Shown here: positions 7,246-15,867 of the stretch, piece by piece
How the letters are laid out: each line of letters begins with the position of its first letter
Numbering within the stretch: position 1 is the stretch's first letter
From: Gammaproteobacteria bacterium
GTDB lineage: Bacteria; Pseudomonadota; Gammaproteobacteria; SZUA-229
Reading direction: 5' to 3'
Length of the DNA: 64,000 bases
Assembly (NCBI GenBank): GCA_029882355.1
Contig: JAOUKV010000003.1
Span: 1 to 64,000 of the forward strand
Position numbers and translations under genes: made by a program
The notes under the pieces: generated by a model
The model's database searches: none
The model's input: the letters and a program-made list of their open reading frames with translations, nothing else
Told to the model about the DNA's origin: nothing

Positions 7246-7350
7246 GCAATTAGCCCGGATGCGGCTATGCTGGATCCGGGCTATTCACTTCAAATCCCAA
7301 ACGCATCAACCATCCAGGTTGCGCCATCGAGTCTTGCTTCTGGGTTCTGC
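7245..7350 (-). pseudogene. Remnant of the 3' end of the 4847-5350 gene
   Basis: About 106 bp with only a few mismatches to 4802-4907, covering the CCCGGATGCGG hairpin and the last ~20 codons (on the minus strand, ...W-M-V-D-A-F-G-I) of the intact gene. The rest of the gene is gone. Together with 5579-5700 it shows a duplicated block with reciprocal loss. Confidence 0.8.
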
Positions 7351-7427
7351 TCGTAAATACAATTGGTCTAGCGTAATCGTAGCTACATAACTACTTTTGA
7401 TTTTTATGCCACACCCCACAAGACACA

Positions 7428-8849
7428 CTATTGAAACAAACCGCCACCAACATTTTCACGTATTTCAATATGCAGATGGTCGTGATGTGCCTTGTTGTAA
7501 TGCGGCGTTAATATCCAGTGGAAAATACCCTGCTCTGCTATTTTGCAGGTGATTTTACGCAGGCTTGTTTGTTTATCCGAATCGTCTTCACCCTCAAGAC
7601 ACGGATCGACATTTTTTCTTCGATCGCCCCAGTCCTTTTTTATTTCCATGACTTCGCCATCGGCGGTGACCAGTCGTGCAATATCCAGCGCGAGTGCATA
7701 GTGGTGGCCACTGGTTCGGCCCTTGCCGCCGACGCGGGCACCGTGACTATGGGCGCGCATGTGATAAATATTGCTAATACCAAATTCTTTTAATACCGGT
7801 CCAATACCTGCCATGGCGACGACCAGCCGGCAGTCCATAACAGAATGTTTTTTTGAACCGGCGACGTGCTTGTAATGAATGCCTGCGATGGGTGAGAGTA
7901 CCTGCACAGGGTATTTGACAGCGCCGGTTGCAGCGATACGTTTGTACTCGATATTATTTTTATCGAGAAATTCAAAGCACTGCGCCTCGGTCATATCAAT
8001 AAGACGCAGACCGTTCATACCAAGGCTGTTGTCGGCCAGGTAGCGCGGGTCCTGCCAGCGCTCTTCGGGGTCTACACCCTTGCTAATCAGGTAGGCGAGA
8101 AAGGCTTCATACTTTGCCATGTCCTTTTCTTCGGCATATCCCATGCTGGAAAACACCTGCATATATGGCGTGCGCCCATGCTTGTTCTTTTCAGTGAAGT
8201 TCATACCGGCCTCGATCAGCAACCGTGCATTATTCAGGTGCCCATTGTTGATAGCGATTTCCAGTAAGGTTTTAAAACTACTACCGCTGTTATTTATATC
8301 GGCGCCGTGCTCAAGCAATAATTCAATCATTGCTTCGTTGTCTTCTTTGCCTACGGCAATGCTTAATGGTGTGCTCCAGGTTGAATCACCGTTGATATCA
8401 GCACCCTGCTCAAGCAGTTCTTCGACTGTTTCGATGTCACCGGCACGCACGGCATCATTCAATTGTGCTGTTGCTTTTCGTTGCTGCTTTACCTGTTCGC
8501 CTTCTTCGATGAAGTAGATTTTTACTACGGTTTCGTAAGACAGTGACCTATAACTGGAATGATTACCTTCTTTGCTAAGTAGCAAACTTAACCTGTCAGG
8601 TTGAATCGAATAATTATCGAATCCACCTTCATGAAAACTATCAGGACCGGTCTGAACAATAATTCGGTCACCGATACTCACACCTTTATCGTCCAGCATA
8701 TCAACAACACGCGCCTTATCTGGCGAGTCAAGCTGGCTGGATTGAAAGTCAGCTAATCCGGGGGCTTTTGATGGTGCTGGTGAGCAACCAGCCAGCATTA
8801 ATATTAAAGTGACCAGTACAGCACGGCGGGTAAATAGCGGGCTTTTCAT
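7428..8849 (-). CDS. Ankyrin-repeat lipoprotein with extensin-like (LAS-type peptidase) C-terminal domain
   Basis: 473 aa. A lipoprotein signal with lipobox L-A-G-C places C22 as the lipidated residue. About three ankyrin repeats follow near residues 125-240 (A-V-R-A-G-D-I-E-T-V-E-E-L-L; T-P-L-S-I-A-V). The C-terminal half is an extensin-like/DD-carboxypeptidase-type domain with zinc-ligand motifs S-G-H-H-Y-A-L-A-L-D-I and H-H-D-H-L-H-I-E. By family analogy it cleaves peptidoglycan or anchors to it, with ankyrins mediating protein contact. The 3' end is duplicated as a fragment at 5579-5700. Ankyrin plus extensin in one lipoprotein is an uncommon combination. Confidence 0.85.
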   Translation of the reverse strand: MKSPLFTRRAVLVTLILMLAGCSPAPSKAPGLADFQSSQLDSPDKARVVDMLDDKGVSIGDRIIVQTGPDSFHEGGFDNYSIQPDRLSLLLSKEGNHSSYRSLSYETVVKIYFIEEGEQVKQQRKATAQLNDAVRAGDIETVEELLEQGADINGDSTWSTPLSIAVGKEDNEAMIELLLEHGADINNSGSSFKTLLEIAINNGHLNNARLLIEAGMNFTEKNKHGRTPYMQVFSSMGYAEEKDMAKYEAFLAYLISKGVDPEERWQDPRYLADNSLGMNGLRLIDMTEAQCFEFLDKNNIEYKRIAATGAVKYPVQVLSPIAGIHYKHVAGSKKHSVMDCRLVVAMAGIGPVLKEFGISNIYHMRAHSHGARVGGKGRTSGHHYALALDIARLVTADGEVMEIKKDWGDRRKNVDPCLEGEDDSDKQTSLRKITCKIAEQGIFHWILTPHYNKAHHDHLHIEIRENVGGGLFQ

Positions 8850-8978
8850 TAAGATTGCGTTCCTTTCTATTCTTTGTAATACATTACAGCTTATATGGAT
8901 ATCACCTGCAATCTAATCACTAAATAATAATTAAAACAAACACGAAGAGAACAAATTGAGCAAAAACCCAAATGTGGA

Positions 8979-10193
8979 TTACAAAATTTCAGCAGTCTCG
9001 TAACAGTTCTTACCCCTTGCCTTGGCACGGTACATAGCAGCATCGGCAAGATCAATAAGTGTTCCGGCATTTGATGCGGCTCTCGGATAACAGGCGATAC
9101 CAATACTGGTACTCACACTGTGTGCATGTCCTCCGAACTCTATCGGTTGAGCTACCTTTTCTAACAAATTTTCCGCGACCTGAATGACAGATTCTGGTGT
9201 ATTGGCACCCGGCATTAATAAAGCGAATTCATCACCACCGACCCGATACACCATATCGGTCTCACGTACAGTATTCTTAAGTCTCTGCCCTACCTCAGCG
9301 AGGATCGCATCGCCAGTACCATGACCGTGATCATCATTGATGACCTTAAATCCATCAAGATCAAGATACAACAGGGAAAAGCCCTCATTATGACGCCGAC
9401 AGTGCTGGATATGCTCCTCAAGGGCCTGATCGAAACGATGGCGATTAGGTAGTTGAGTGACAGCATCGGTATAGGCCAGGCGTGAAATCTCCACATTGGC
9501 ATCAGCCAGTGCATCATGTTGGCGACGGATGTGCAGGTCGGCGCGCACTATCAGTATATACAGCAACCCCAGCAACAAACTCAAACAAACAATCGCGCCA
9601 AAGATAACCTGATTGCGAACACGATGAATGTGAGCCACTAGATTAGTGACGTCTGAGTACAGTTCTACCACTGCAATCACTTCCCGTGTGTGTGTATCGT
9701 ACAGCGGCAGGTAAGATGACACTACATCCCTGTCCATAACAATCTTTTCAAAAGCATGAAACTCATTTCGCCATGTCAGGTTGCTACGCACACTGCCATT
9801 ACTCGCAGATATGAAACCGGGATTGTTAGATTTGTCTGCGCCTATCTGTGATTGCTGCGACGAATACACGGTTAAACCGTCAAGATTATAGAGTTTTACT
9901 TTAATAACGTTAGAGCCCCGAAACAGATCCACCACTATTTCATCAATTTCTGCCACCGCTTGTGCAGCATTTAAGGATATCGCATCCTGATCTTTGCTCC
10001 ATATTATGTGAGACTGAAATCGTGGCCACAGCAGCTGGCCCATAAGGCGAGTTTGTTGCTGGTTAGCGTGCGATTCCTGCTCAACCATAATACTCGTGGC
10101 AAAATTAATATAACCATAAGCGCTAAGCAGGGTAATGATTACTACGACTGGTAAACTGGTCAATAGAAAGTAACGACGCAATCTGAATTTCAT
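8979..10193 (-). CDS. Membrane-bound diguanylate cyclase (GGDEF)
   Basis: 404 aa. TM1 (about 10-30), a periplasmic sensor region of about 160 residues, TM2 (about 196-216), then a GGDEF domain. The active-site G-G-D-E-F is intact and an R-E-T-D inhibitory-site motif lies five residues before it, so c-di-GMP synthesis with product inhibition is expected. No EAL domain. A PilZ effector candidate is encoded at 32107-32583. The signal sensed is unknown. Confidence 0.93.
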   Translation of the reverse strand: MKFRLRRYFLLTSLPVVVIITLLSAYGYINFATSIMVEQESHANQQQTRLMGQLLWPRFQSHIIWSKDQDAISLNAAQAVAEIDEIVVDLFRGSNVIKVKLYNLDGLTVYSSQQSQIGADKSNNPGFISASNGSVRSNLTWRNEFHAFEKIVMDRDVVSSYLPLYDTHTREVIAVVELYSDVTNLVAHIHRVRNQVIFGAIVCLSLLLGLLYILIVRADLHIRRQHDALADANVEISRLAYTDAVTQLPNRHRFDQALEEHIQHCRRHNEGFSLLYLDLDGFKVINDDHGHGTGDAILAEVGQRLKNTVRETDMVYRVGGDEFALLMPGANTPESVIQVAENLLEKVAQPIEFGGHAHSVSTSIGIACYPRAASNAGTLIDLADAAMYRAKARGKNCYETAEIL

Positions 10194-10370
10194 AAATACA
10201 TGCTTTTATTGATGTGATTATTAACCAACTAGAATAAAAGTAACTCTCCTTATAATCCAACCATATGGCGTTGTGCAGATACCTTTCATCAGATAATCTA
10301 AAAATATCAGATCACTCTCAGGAGGCTATCGATATAACTGTTGGCCAGGATATCTTGACCACGCGTATAC

Positions 10371-10730
10371 TCACTCAACCGCAACACCTACCAACAAATC
10401 CAGCATCATCTCTGATGCACCCAGATGTGCTGCAATATTTATTTCAACGTCTGCGTTTTGTTTAAACGCTTCAACTATTTCTGGAATATCCTCTGCCACG
10501 TGCCGGCCGGTGTTGAGAAAATAAGGCAGTACGGTTATTTTACTGGCGCCAGCATCAATACATTTTTGCAGGCCTGCCGGTATTAGCGGATTGGCGATTT
10601 CAAGAAATGCGGCATGAATGACTGGATAGTTTTCGCCACAACGGTGTTTGAGTTTTTCGGCGAGCAGCCTAACTTCTTCATTCGATTGTTCACGTCGGCT
10701 ACCGTGCGCTACCAGGAGTAATGAGTTCAT
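10371..10730 (-). CDS. CbiX/SirB-type short chelatase
   Basis: 119 aa, the length of single-domain CbiX-like proteins that insert Co2+ or Fe2+ into sirohydrochlorin. The metal-binding histidine is in L-L-V-A-H-G-S-R near the N-terminus, and a second is in the F-L-N-T-G-R-H-V-A-E-D-I-P segment. No other sirohaem or cobalamin genes are adjacent, so which tetrapyrrole it serves cannot be told; iron chelation for sirohaem is equally plausible. The divergent gene is the lipocalin. Confidence 0.88.
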   Translation of the reverse strand: MNSLLLVAHGSRREQSNEEVRLLAEKLKHRCGENYPVIHAAFLEIANPLIPAGLQKCIDAGASKITVLPYFLNTGRHVAEDIPEIVEAFKQNADVEINIAAHLGASEMMLDLLVGVAVE

Positions 10731-10851
10731 TTTTTACCTCAATTTTTTCATGCTTTATGATGCTTCTAACTGACATATGATTGGCACTATAATGCTTAAT
10801 TCACAAAAAATTACCCTGCTCAACGCAAGTGTTGTTGATCTAATCAGCATT

Positions 10852-11379
10852 ATGCGCAAAGCAACACTTTTATTTTTACTCCTGTTTTTAAACGGCTGCA
10901 CTGGCTTGCCCGATGGCGTTAAGCCTGTTGTTAATTTTGAGCTAAACCGTTATCTGGGAAAGTGGTATGAAATCGCGCGACTCGACCATTCGTTTGAGCG
11001 TGGCATGGATAATGTTTCTGCTGAATATTCTTTACGCGAAGACGGTGGTGTGAAAGTTATCAACCGGGGATTTTTAGTTGAAGATAAAGAATGGCGTCAG
11101 GCTGAAGGCAAGGCCTATTTTGTTGAGACAACAGATAAGGGCTATCTTAAAGTTTCTTTTTTTGGCCCGTTTTATGGCACGTATGCGGTGTTCGAACTGG
11201 ACAGGGAAAATTATCAGCATGCTTTTGTCGCTGGCCCCGATACCTCATACCTCTGGCTGCTGGCAAGAAAACCCGAGGTTAACGATGGGCTGATCAACCA
11301 GTTTATTCAACGTGCAGATAGTCTTGGCTTTAACACGGATGATTTAATCTTCGTAAAACATGACCCGATGAAGCCATGA
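10852..11379 (+). CDS. blc: Outer-membrane lipocalin (Blc-like)
   Basis: 175-aa bacterial lipocalin. The start is set at the ATG at 10852 because it gives a lipoprotein signal (M-R-K-A-T-L-L-F-L-L-L-F-L-N-G-C); a longer frame from 10777 would bury it. Lipocalin signatures are present: Y-L-G-K-W-Y-E-I-A-R near the N-terminus of the mature protein and Y-L-W-L-L-A-R-K-P near the end. Blc proteins bind lysophospholipids or fatty acids at the outer membrane. The gene overlaps the next one by 4 bp (ATGA), indicating translational coupling. Confidence 0.92.
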   Translation: MRKATLLFLLLFLNGCTGLPDGVKPVVNFELNRYLGKWYEIARLDHSFERGMDNVSAEYSLREDGGVKVINRGFLVEDKEWRQAEGKAYFVETTDKGYLKVSFFGPFYGTYAVFELDRENYQHAFVAGPDTSYLWLLARKPEVNDGLINQFIQRADSLGFNTDDLIFVKHDPMKP

Positions 11380-12074
11380 GGATCTGGGACGTTAATCCGG
11401 GTTATTTAAATCGTCAGAGTCTGCTCGGTGAGCACCGGGAGCTGCACGGCATTGTCTCGATTATTAGCAATAACAAAAAAGGCTATTCAAAGCACCCCGA
11501 AACATTGCGCTGGGTCGGTTATGGCTGGGCATTAAAACAGCGGCACAAGTTACTGGTCGCTGAAATGAATCTCAGAGGCTATAACGATAAATCACCAGTG
11601 TGGTTGCGATCAAAGCCTGAGGCCTGGCCTGAGAACTATATCGACCCGCCAGCCACTCAGTTATCGATACTCGAACGGAAATATGAAAATCTTGTGCAGG
11701 GCCGAATACCGCTGCCCAAAAATGCACAGCAACTCTGGGCACAGCATAAGTATTCGGTAATGGCGCGCGACATTGCCAGTTATCAACGCATGGGAAAACG
11801 GCTGGCAAGACAAACCGGTGCTAATCAATTTAACGATGTTGCTCTTGAGCTGAATACACTGTTACGCCAGCCACCAGATGAAAAATTAATTAAAAATGCG
11901 CTGCTGCATATGTGGGGTTATGTTTCTGGCTATTCGCCGGTTTCAGCTGAAGCCGTGATCGCTTTGCCAAAACACCAATTGTTACCAACCATTCAACAAC
12001 TCGCTTTGGCTAACAAGGTTAGCTATCTGCTTGAGTCAACGGCACTGGCGGAGCTTTGTGCCTGGGGGGTTTAG
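11376..12074 (+). CDS. Pyrimidine-dimer DNA glycosylase domain fused to DUF1722-like domain
   Basis: 232 aa. The N-terminal ~120 residues match the Pyr_excise family (T4 endonuclease V-like proteins): M-R-I-W-D-V, L-L-G-E-H-R-E-L-H, K-K-G-Y-S-K-H-P-E-T, Y-N-D-K-S-P. The C-terminal part (about 120-200) has the DUF1722 pattern L-W-A-Q-H-K-Y-S-V-M-A-R-D and H-M-W-G-Y. Expected role is base excision at UV dimers. The DUF1722 part is also found with YbgA and photolyase-linked proteins. Coupled to the lipocalin by overlap; its 3' end overlaps the convergent kinase gene by 4 bp. Confidence 0.82.
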   Translation: MRIWDVNPGYLNRQSLLGEHRELHGIVSIISNNKKGYSKHPETLRWVGYGWALKQRHKLLVAEMNLRGYNDKSPVWLRSKPEAWPENYIDPPATQLSILERKYENLVQGRIPLPKNAQQLWAQHKYSVMARDIASYQRMGKRLARQTGANQFNDVALELNTLLRQPPDEKLIKNALLHMWGYVSGYSPVSAEAVIALPKHQLLPTIQQLALANKVSYLLESTALAELCAWGV

Positions 12075-13618
12075 AAATCAAGATTAATACCTTTTACTAA
12101 CGCATCCATTTCAAATGCATCCCCGGTGTTTACGGAAATGGCGTTATTTTTTTCATCCTGGTGTAGCGGCTGCCAGTTAGCTAGCTGGTGCTCGAGTACT
12201 ACGAGATCTGCATCTGAAACATCACGCCTTCTTTCGATAATGCGTTGTCTCAACACGTTTTCAGGTGCGGTTATTTCTAAAATGATATAAGCAACACCCA
12301 AACGCTCAGCGAGCTGTTGGAAAGGTTCACGCTGTTCATATTTTAAAAATGCCGCATCAACAATGACACTGTAACCAGCACCAATTACCTGTGATGTAAG
12401 TTCAGCCAGTTTTGCATAGGTTTGTTGTGATGCCTGGGTTGAATAAATACCGGCGTTAATTTCATTTGAAGTTTTGTCGGTTAATGCGGCTGCGAATAAT
12501 CGTTTGCGCTCTACATCTGAACGTATGCGGATCATGCCCATGGCATCGATTAATTGCTGGGATACGGTGCTTTTGCCCGATGCAGATAAGCCGCGCGTAA
12601 TTATTAATTTCGGTGTTGTTACATGCGTATAAGTTTTTGCCAGTTGAAGGTAGGACTCGAACTCTGCGAGTGATTGTTGCCCGTCCTGCTGTGTGCTATT
12701 TTTCTGTTCGACTAGTAAGGCATCCACTTTGGCACGCACTAATGCGCGATAACAAAGATAAAAGGGCAATACAGAGAGCCCGGTATAATCACCGGTAACT
12801 TCGAGGTAACTGTTCAGAAAACGATTGGCCAGTTGATATTGCTGCCGTGCCTGCAAGTCCATGACCAGAAAAGCCATATCACTGATGACATCAATCCAGC
12901 GTAAATGTGCATTAAATTCAATGCAGTCGAAGGCTGTGGGGCCGGTATCCAGCCACATCAGATTACGCAGATGCATGTCACCATGACATTCACGAACAAA
13001 GCCGTTACTTTTGCGCTGTTTAAATACTGATTCCAGTTTTACAAAAGTGGCATTGCTCCACGACCGAAGTGAAACCAGCGTTTTGGCATACGGCCTTATA
13101 TCCAGGTGCGCTCTTATCTGGTTGAAGTTTTCTTCGACTGGCTGGTAAATGACATCATTATTTCCATAATCCATTGAGTCATCGGCAATATCGATATCCT
13201 GATGAAAATTAGCAACCATGCGGGCAATGGCGTCCATGTGTCCAACATCCAGTTCACCCGCAGCCAGCATAAAATCAAGCTGGGCAGATTGCGGGAACTG
13301 GTTCATTTTTACTGCATACTCAAAGGCTTCACCGTCGGCATTGATCGTCGGCTTGTCACGTGTACCTGTGATGGGAACGACACTAAGATATATAGCGGCT
13401 GCCAGCCTGCGGTTCAAGCGCAGTTCATTCATGCAGCAGGTGTGTCTTTTTTCCAGTGTCGAGAAATCCAGAAAACCAAAGTCCACCGGCTTTTTAATCT
13501 TGTAGGCAAAATCACCGGTGAGTATTACCCAGGAGATATGAGTTTCAATGAGCTCTATGTTTTTAACCGGATGGTCAAAAACCTCCGGCCTCAGCATATT
13601 TTTTATATTAAATTTCAT
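12071..13618 (-). CDS. Aminoglycoside-phosphotransferase-like / P-loop kinase fusion
   Basis: 515 aa, the known two-domain architecture. The N-terminal ~330 residues are APH-like, with the catalytic loop H-G-D-M-H-L-R-N and the metal-binding D in F-D-C-I-E-F-N. The C-terminal ~180 residues are an AAA_33-type P-loop kinase with Walker A G-L-S-A-S-G-K-S-T. Such fusions are widespread in proteobacteria and their substrate is unknown; they are not evidence of antibiotic resistance. Convergent, with a 4-bp overlap, to the glycosylase fusion. Confidence 0.88.
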   Translation of the reverse strand: MKFNIKNMLRPEVFDHPVKNIELIETHISWVILTGDFAYKIKKPVDFGFLDFSTLEKRHTCCMNELRLNRRLAAAIYLSVVPITGTRDKPTINADGEAFEYAVKMNQFPQSAQLDFMLAAGELDVGHMDAIARMVANFHQDIDIADDSMDYGNNDVIYQPVEENFNQIRAHLDIRPYAKTLVSLRSWSNATFVKLESVFKQRKSNGFVRECHGDMHLRNLMWLDTGPTAFDCIEFNAHLRWIDVISDMAFLVMDLQARQQYQLANRFLNSYLEVTGDYTGLSVLPFYLCYRALVRAKVDALLVEQKNSTQQDGQQSLAEFESYLQLAKTYTHVTTPKLIITRGLSASGKSTVSQQLIDAMGMIRIRSDVERKRLFAAALTDKTSNEINAGIYSTQASQQTYAKLAELTSQVIGAGYSVIVDAAFLKYEQREPFQQLAERLGVAYIILEITAPENVLRQRIIERRRDVSDADLVVLEHQLANWQPLHQDEKNNAISVNTGDAFEMDALVKGINLDF

Positions 13619-13861
13619 TAAAAACCCGGTTCAATTAAAGGGGGCAGACCCACTGCTGAATACCCATGCCTCCCACCAGTGCCAGCTACCGGCCGGCCAC
13701 ATTAGTGCAATAGCAAATAAAGTCATGCGTACGGCGAATTGCAGCCACAGCTTAATATTATTCTGTATTTGAATTTACTTATTCATTAGTTTAATTTCTG
13801 TATAAATACTACATCCACCCCCTATAATCGGGTAACCAGCAACTATAACCCAGAGCATACC

Positions 13862-14443
13862 ATGAGTAACATCATCCCCTACCGTGTACTGATTCGTGGA
13901 ATAGAAAAACTCTTTGTCAAGATTTCTCTGATCATATTGCACAATCGCATGAATAGTTATCACCGCAAAATCAATCGTATCGAAACCTCCTATGACCAGG
14001 ACATTAAAACACCCTTGATGGAATTCATTGAAACCACCGTTGCCTACGCGATTAAAACAAACAATACTGAGCACAACAATCAGCACAATATACCCAATAC
14101 CTTTTCACAATCCAATCAACCATTGCCACCACTGCAACAGCATCACAAAATAAATCCACAACACGTTGGTGAATTATCAAGATATTTTAAAGAAAGAAGT
14201 AATGGCGGCGAGACGCATCCTCCGATCAAGGATAAACTCGAACACAGTGTCTGGGAACATATCCACGCCACTACCCGATGCGCAAGACAGGGAGACAAAC
14301 GCAAGGCAAAATTACACCTTAATATTGCCAGCAGTGCCCACAGGGAACTCGCTCACTATATGAGCGACAAGGAACAGCTTGCATTTGCCGAGAAGGTTGA
14401 CCGCTATATGGCTCTTTTAAAAACTGACAACCAAATCGAATAG
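13862..14443 (+). CDS. Hypothetical protein (193 aa)
   Basis: No family recognised. The N-terminus has an amphipathic hydrophobic stretch (I-E-K-L-F-V-K-I-S-L-I-I-L), the middle is Asn/Gln/His-rich low complexity, and the C-terminal ~70 residues look like a compact helical domain (W-E-H-I-H-A-T-T-R-C-A-R-Q-G-D and A-H-R-E-L-A-H-Y-M). The ribosome-binding site before the ATG is weak. Codon usage and length support a gene, but flanking intergenic space leaves context uninformative. Confidence 0.55.
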   Translation: MSNIIPYRVLIRGIEKLFVKISLIILHNRMNSYHRKINRIETSYDQDIKTPLMEFIETTVAYAIKTNNTEHNNQHNIPNTFSQSNQPLPPLQQHHKINPQHVGELSRYFKERSNGGETHPPIKDKLEHSVWEHIHATTRCARQGDKRKAKLHLNIASSAHRELAHYMSDKEQLAFAEKVDRYMALLKTDNQIE

Positions 14444-14985
14444 CTAAAGGGCGTCAGACTCGATTGATTTTCCATGTGCCAGCATGGACTAAATAAACGC
14501 TTTTCAAACCTCGGTTGTTTTCTGCCTGTATTTACCCTCATTGACGAATCGTGTTTTTGCTGTATGCTTAGCGGACTTTCCATTAGCTTTCCCTTGGTCA
14601 TTCTTTGGCTTTTCTTTAGCTTTTCTTTAGTTTTAAAGCAGTTGTAACCCTTTCTAGAGATGCTTATTGGCATTGATATGGCCCGCCATGATGGGCTCGT
14701 TGCGCATTTCATGCGCAGCCTGTGTCGTCTCTATTGAATCTTGCATAGATCGAAATTTCACATCTACGATGATGGACTCAATGGCGTTTTGCCGTGGTTA
14801 TTTGTTGTATTGATTAAATGCTGGCGCTGGCGTTGATGACGTTTACGGCAACAGCGATTGAAAATATCTACTCTGCAAGTGGCTTCCCTTAGGATGTTTG
14901 CCAACCAGTGCTGACGACTTATCTGTCTATCTTGATTCAGGTGAGCTGCATTCCGCATCAGCCAACCCATTTAGGAGTATTGATC
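14444..14985. other. Intergenic region with possible gene relics
   Basis: No intact gene seen. The minus strand of 14510-14630 carries a lysine-rich frame without a start codon, ending K-Y-R-Q-K-T-T-E-V, and 14764-14970 has another open minus-strand frame without a ribosome-binding site. Both look like decayed coding sequence. The AGGAG at 14973-14977 belongs to the next gene. Confidence 0.4.
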
Positions 14986-15867
14986 ATTAATAATCGTGTA
15001 ACTACTGCACTTCTTTTAGCCGCAGGTACTGGATCACGCCTGCGCCCTTTAACCCTTGATGCACCCAAATGTCTCACCGAGGTGGGTGGCGAACCTATCC
15101 TGGGTCGTCTGGTTGAAAATCTACGCTCACAGGGCATCAAACGGCTGGTCGTGGTCACCGGTTATCTGGATCATTGTGTTCGTGAATTTCTTGAAGAAAA
15201 CGCGGCCGATTTTCAGCTCGATTATGTTTTCAACCCTGTTTACAAAACGACCAATAATATCTACTCACTTTGGTTGGCGCGACAAATGATCGATGAGCCG
15301 TTTATCCTGATTGAAAGTGATCTGGTTTTTGAACCTTCATTGCTTGACGGTATGATGACCGCTGACAAAATTGCAGTTTCGAATTTTCTGCCATGGATGA
15401 ATGGCACAGTCGTGGAACTCAATAATCAGAAAAAAGTAAGCGCCTTTCGTGTGTCGCATAGTGTTGATGATGCGCGTCAGTACAAAACCGTTAATATCTA
15501 TAGTTTTTCTATGCGGAGCTGGAGAAAGGTCGTTGAGCAATTAGATAACTACATCGCTGATGAACGTGTTAATGAATATTACGAAACAGTATTTGCCGAT
15601 ATGGTCACTGATGGCTCACTAAAATTAGAGGCCATTTTCTTCGATGAGAGCAAATGGTATGAGATTGATACCTTAATCGATTTGAATCAGGCGGAGTTAA
15701 TGTTTCCTCGCATTCCACAACCGGTCGTCGCTGGTCGTTATACAGGCGTCGCTAGTCGCCCAGCTAAAAACGTTATAGCGGTGGCAGCATCAAATAAAAC
15801 ATTGGCGACTGATACCACGACCGTTGCCATCAAAACCGCAGTGCCAGAGAAAACGATATGTCATTAG
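14986..15867 (+). CDS. Phosphocholine-cytidylyltransferase-like nucleotidyltransferase
   Basis: 293 aa from the chosen start. An N-terminal nucleotidyltransferase signature L-L-L-A-A-G-T-G-S-R-L-R-P is followed by D-A-P-K-C-L. T-N-N-I-Y-S-L-W-L-A-R near residue 95 is typical of LicC-like phosphocholine or aminoethylphosphonate cytidylyltransferases. The only well-spaced ribosome-binding site is AGGAG at 14973-14977, 8 nt before an ATT codon (14986) that begins I-N-N-R-V-T-T-A-L. TTG 14980 is too close and GTG 14908 has no site. The last ~45 residues are a low-complexity extension. Product is inferred to be a CDP-activated headgroup used by the next gene, which overlaps it by 10 bp. Confidence 0.8.
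   Translation: MNNRVTTALLLAAGTGSRLRPLTLDAPKCLTEVGGEPILGRLVENLRSQGIKRLVVVTGYLDHCVREFLEENAADFQLDYVFNPVYKTTNNIYSLWLARQMIDEPFILIESDLVFEPSLLDGMMTADKIAVSNFLPWMNGTVVELNNQKKVSAFRVSHSVDDARQYKTVNIYSFSMRSWRKVVEQLDNYIADERVNEYYETVFADMVTDGSLKLEAIFFDESKWYEIDTLIDLNQAELMFPRIPQPVVAGRYTGVASRPAKNVIAVAASNKTLATDTTTVAIKTAVPEKTICH

Noticed and set aside
12071-13618. Aminoglycoside resistance determinant
   Set aside because: The APH-like domain is fused to a P-loop kinase in a widespread chromosomal family with no link to resistance.
14764-14970. 68-aa minus-strand frame with a transposase-like look
   Set aside because: No start signal and no conserved transposase residues; too weak to call an insertion-sequence relic.
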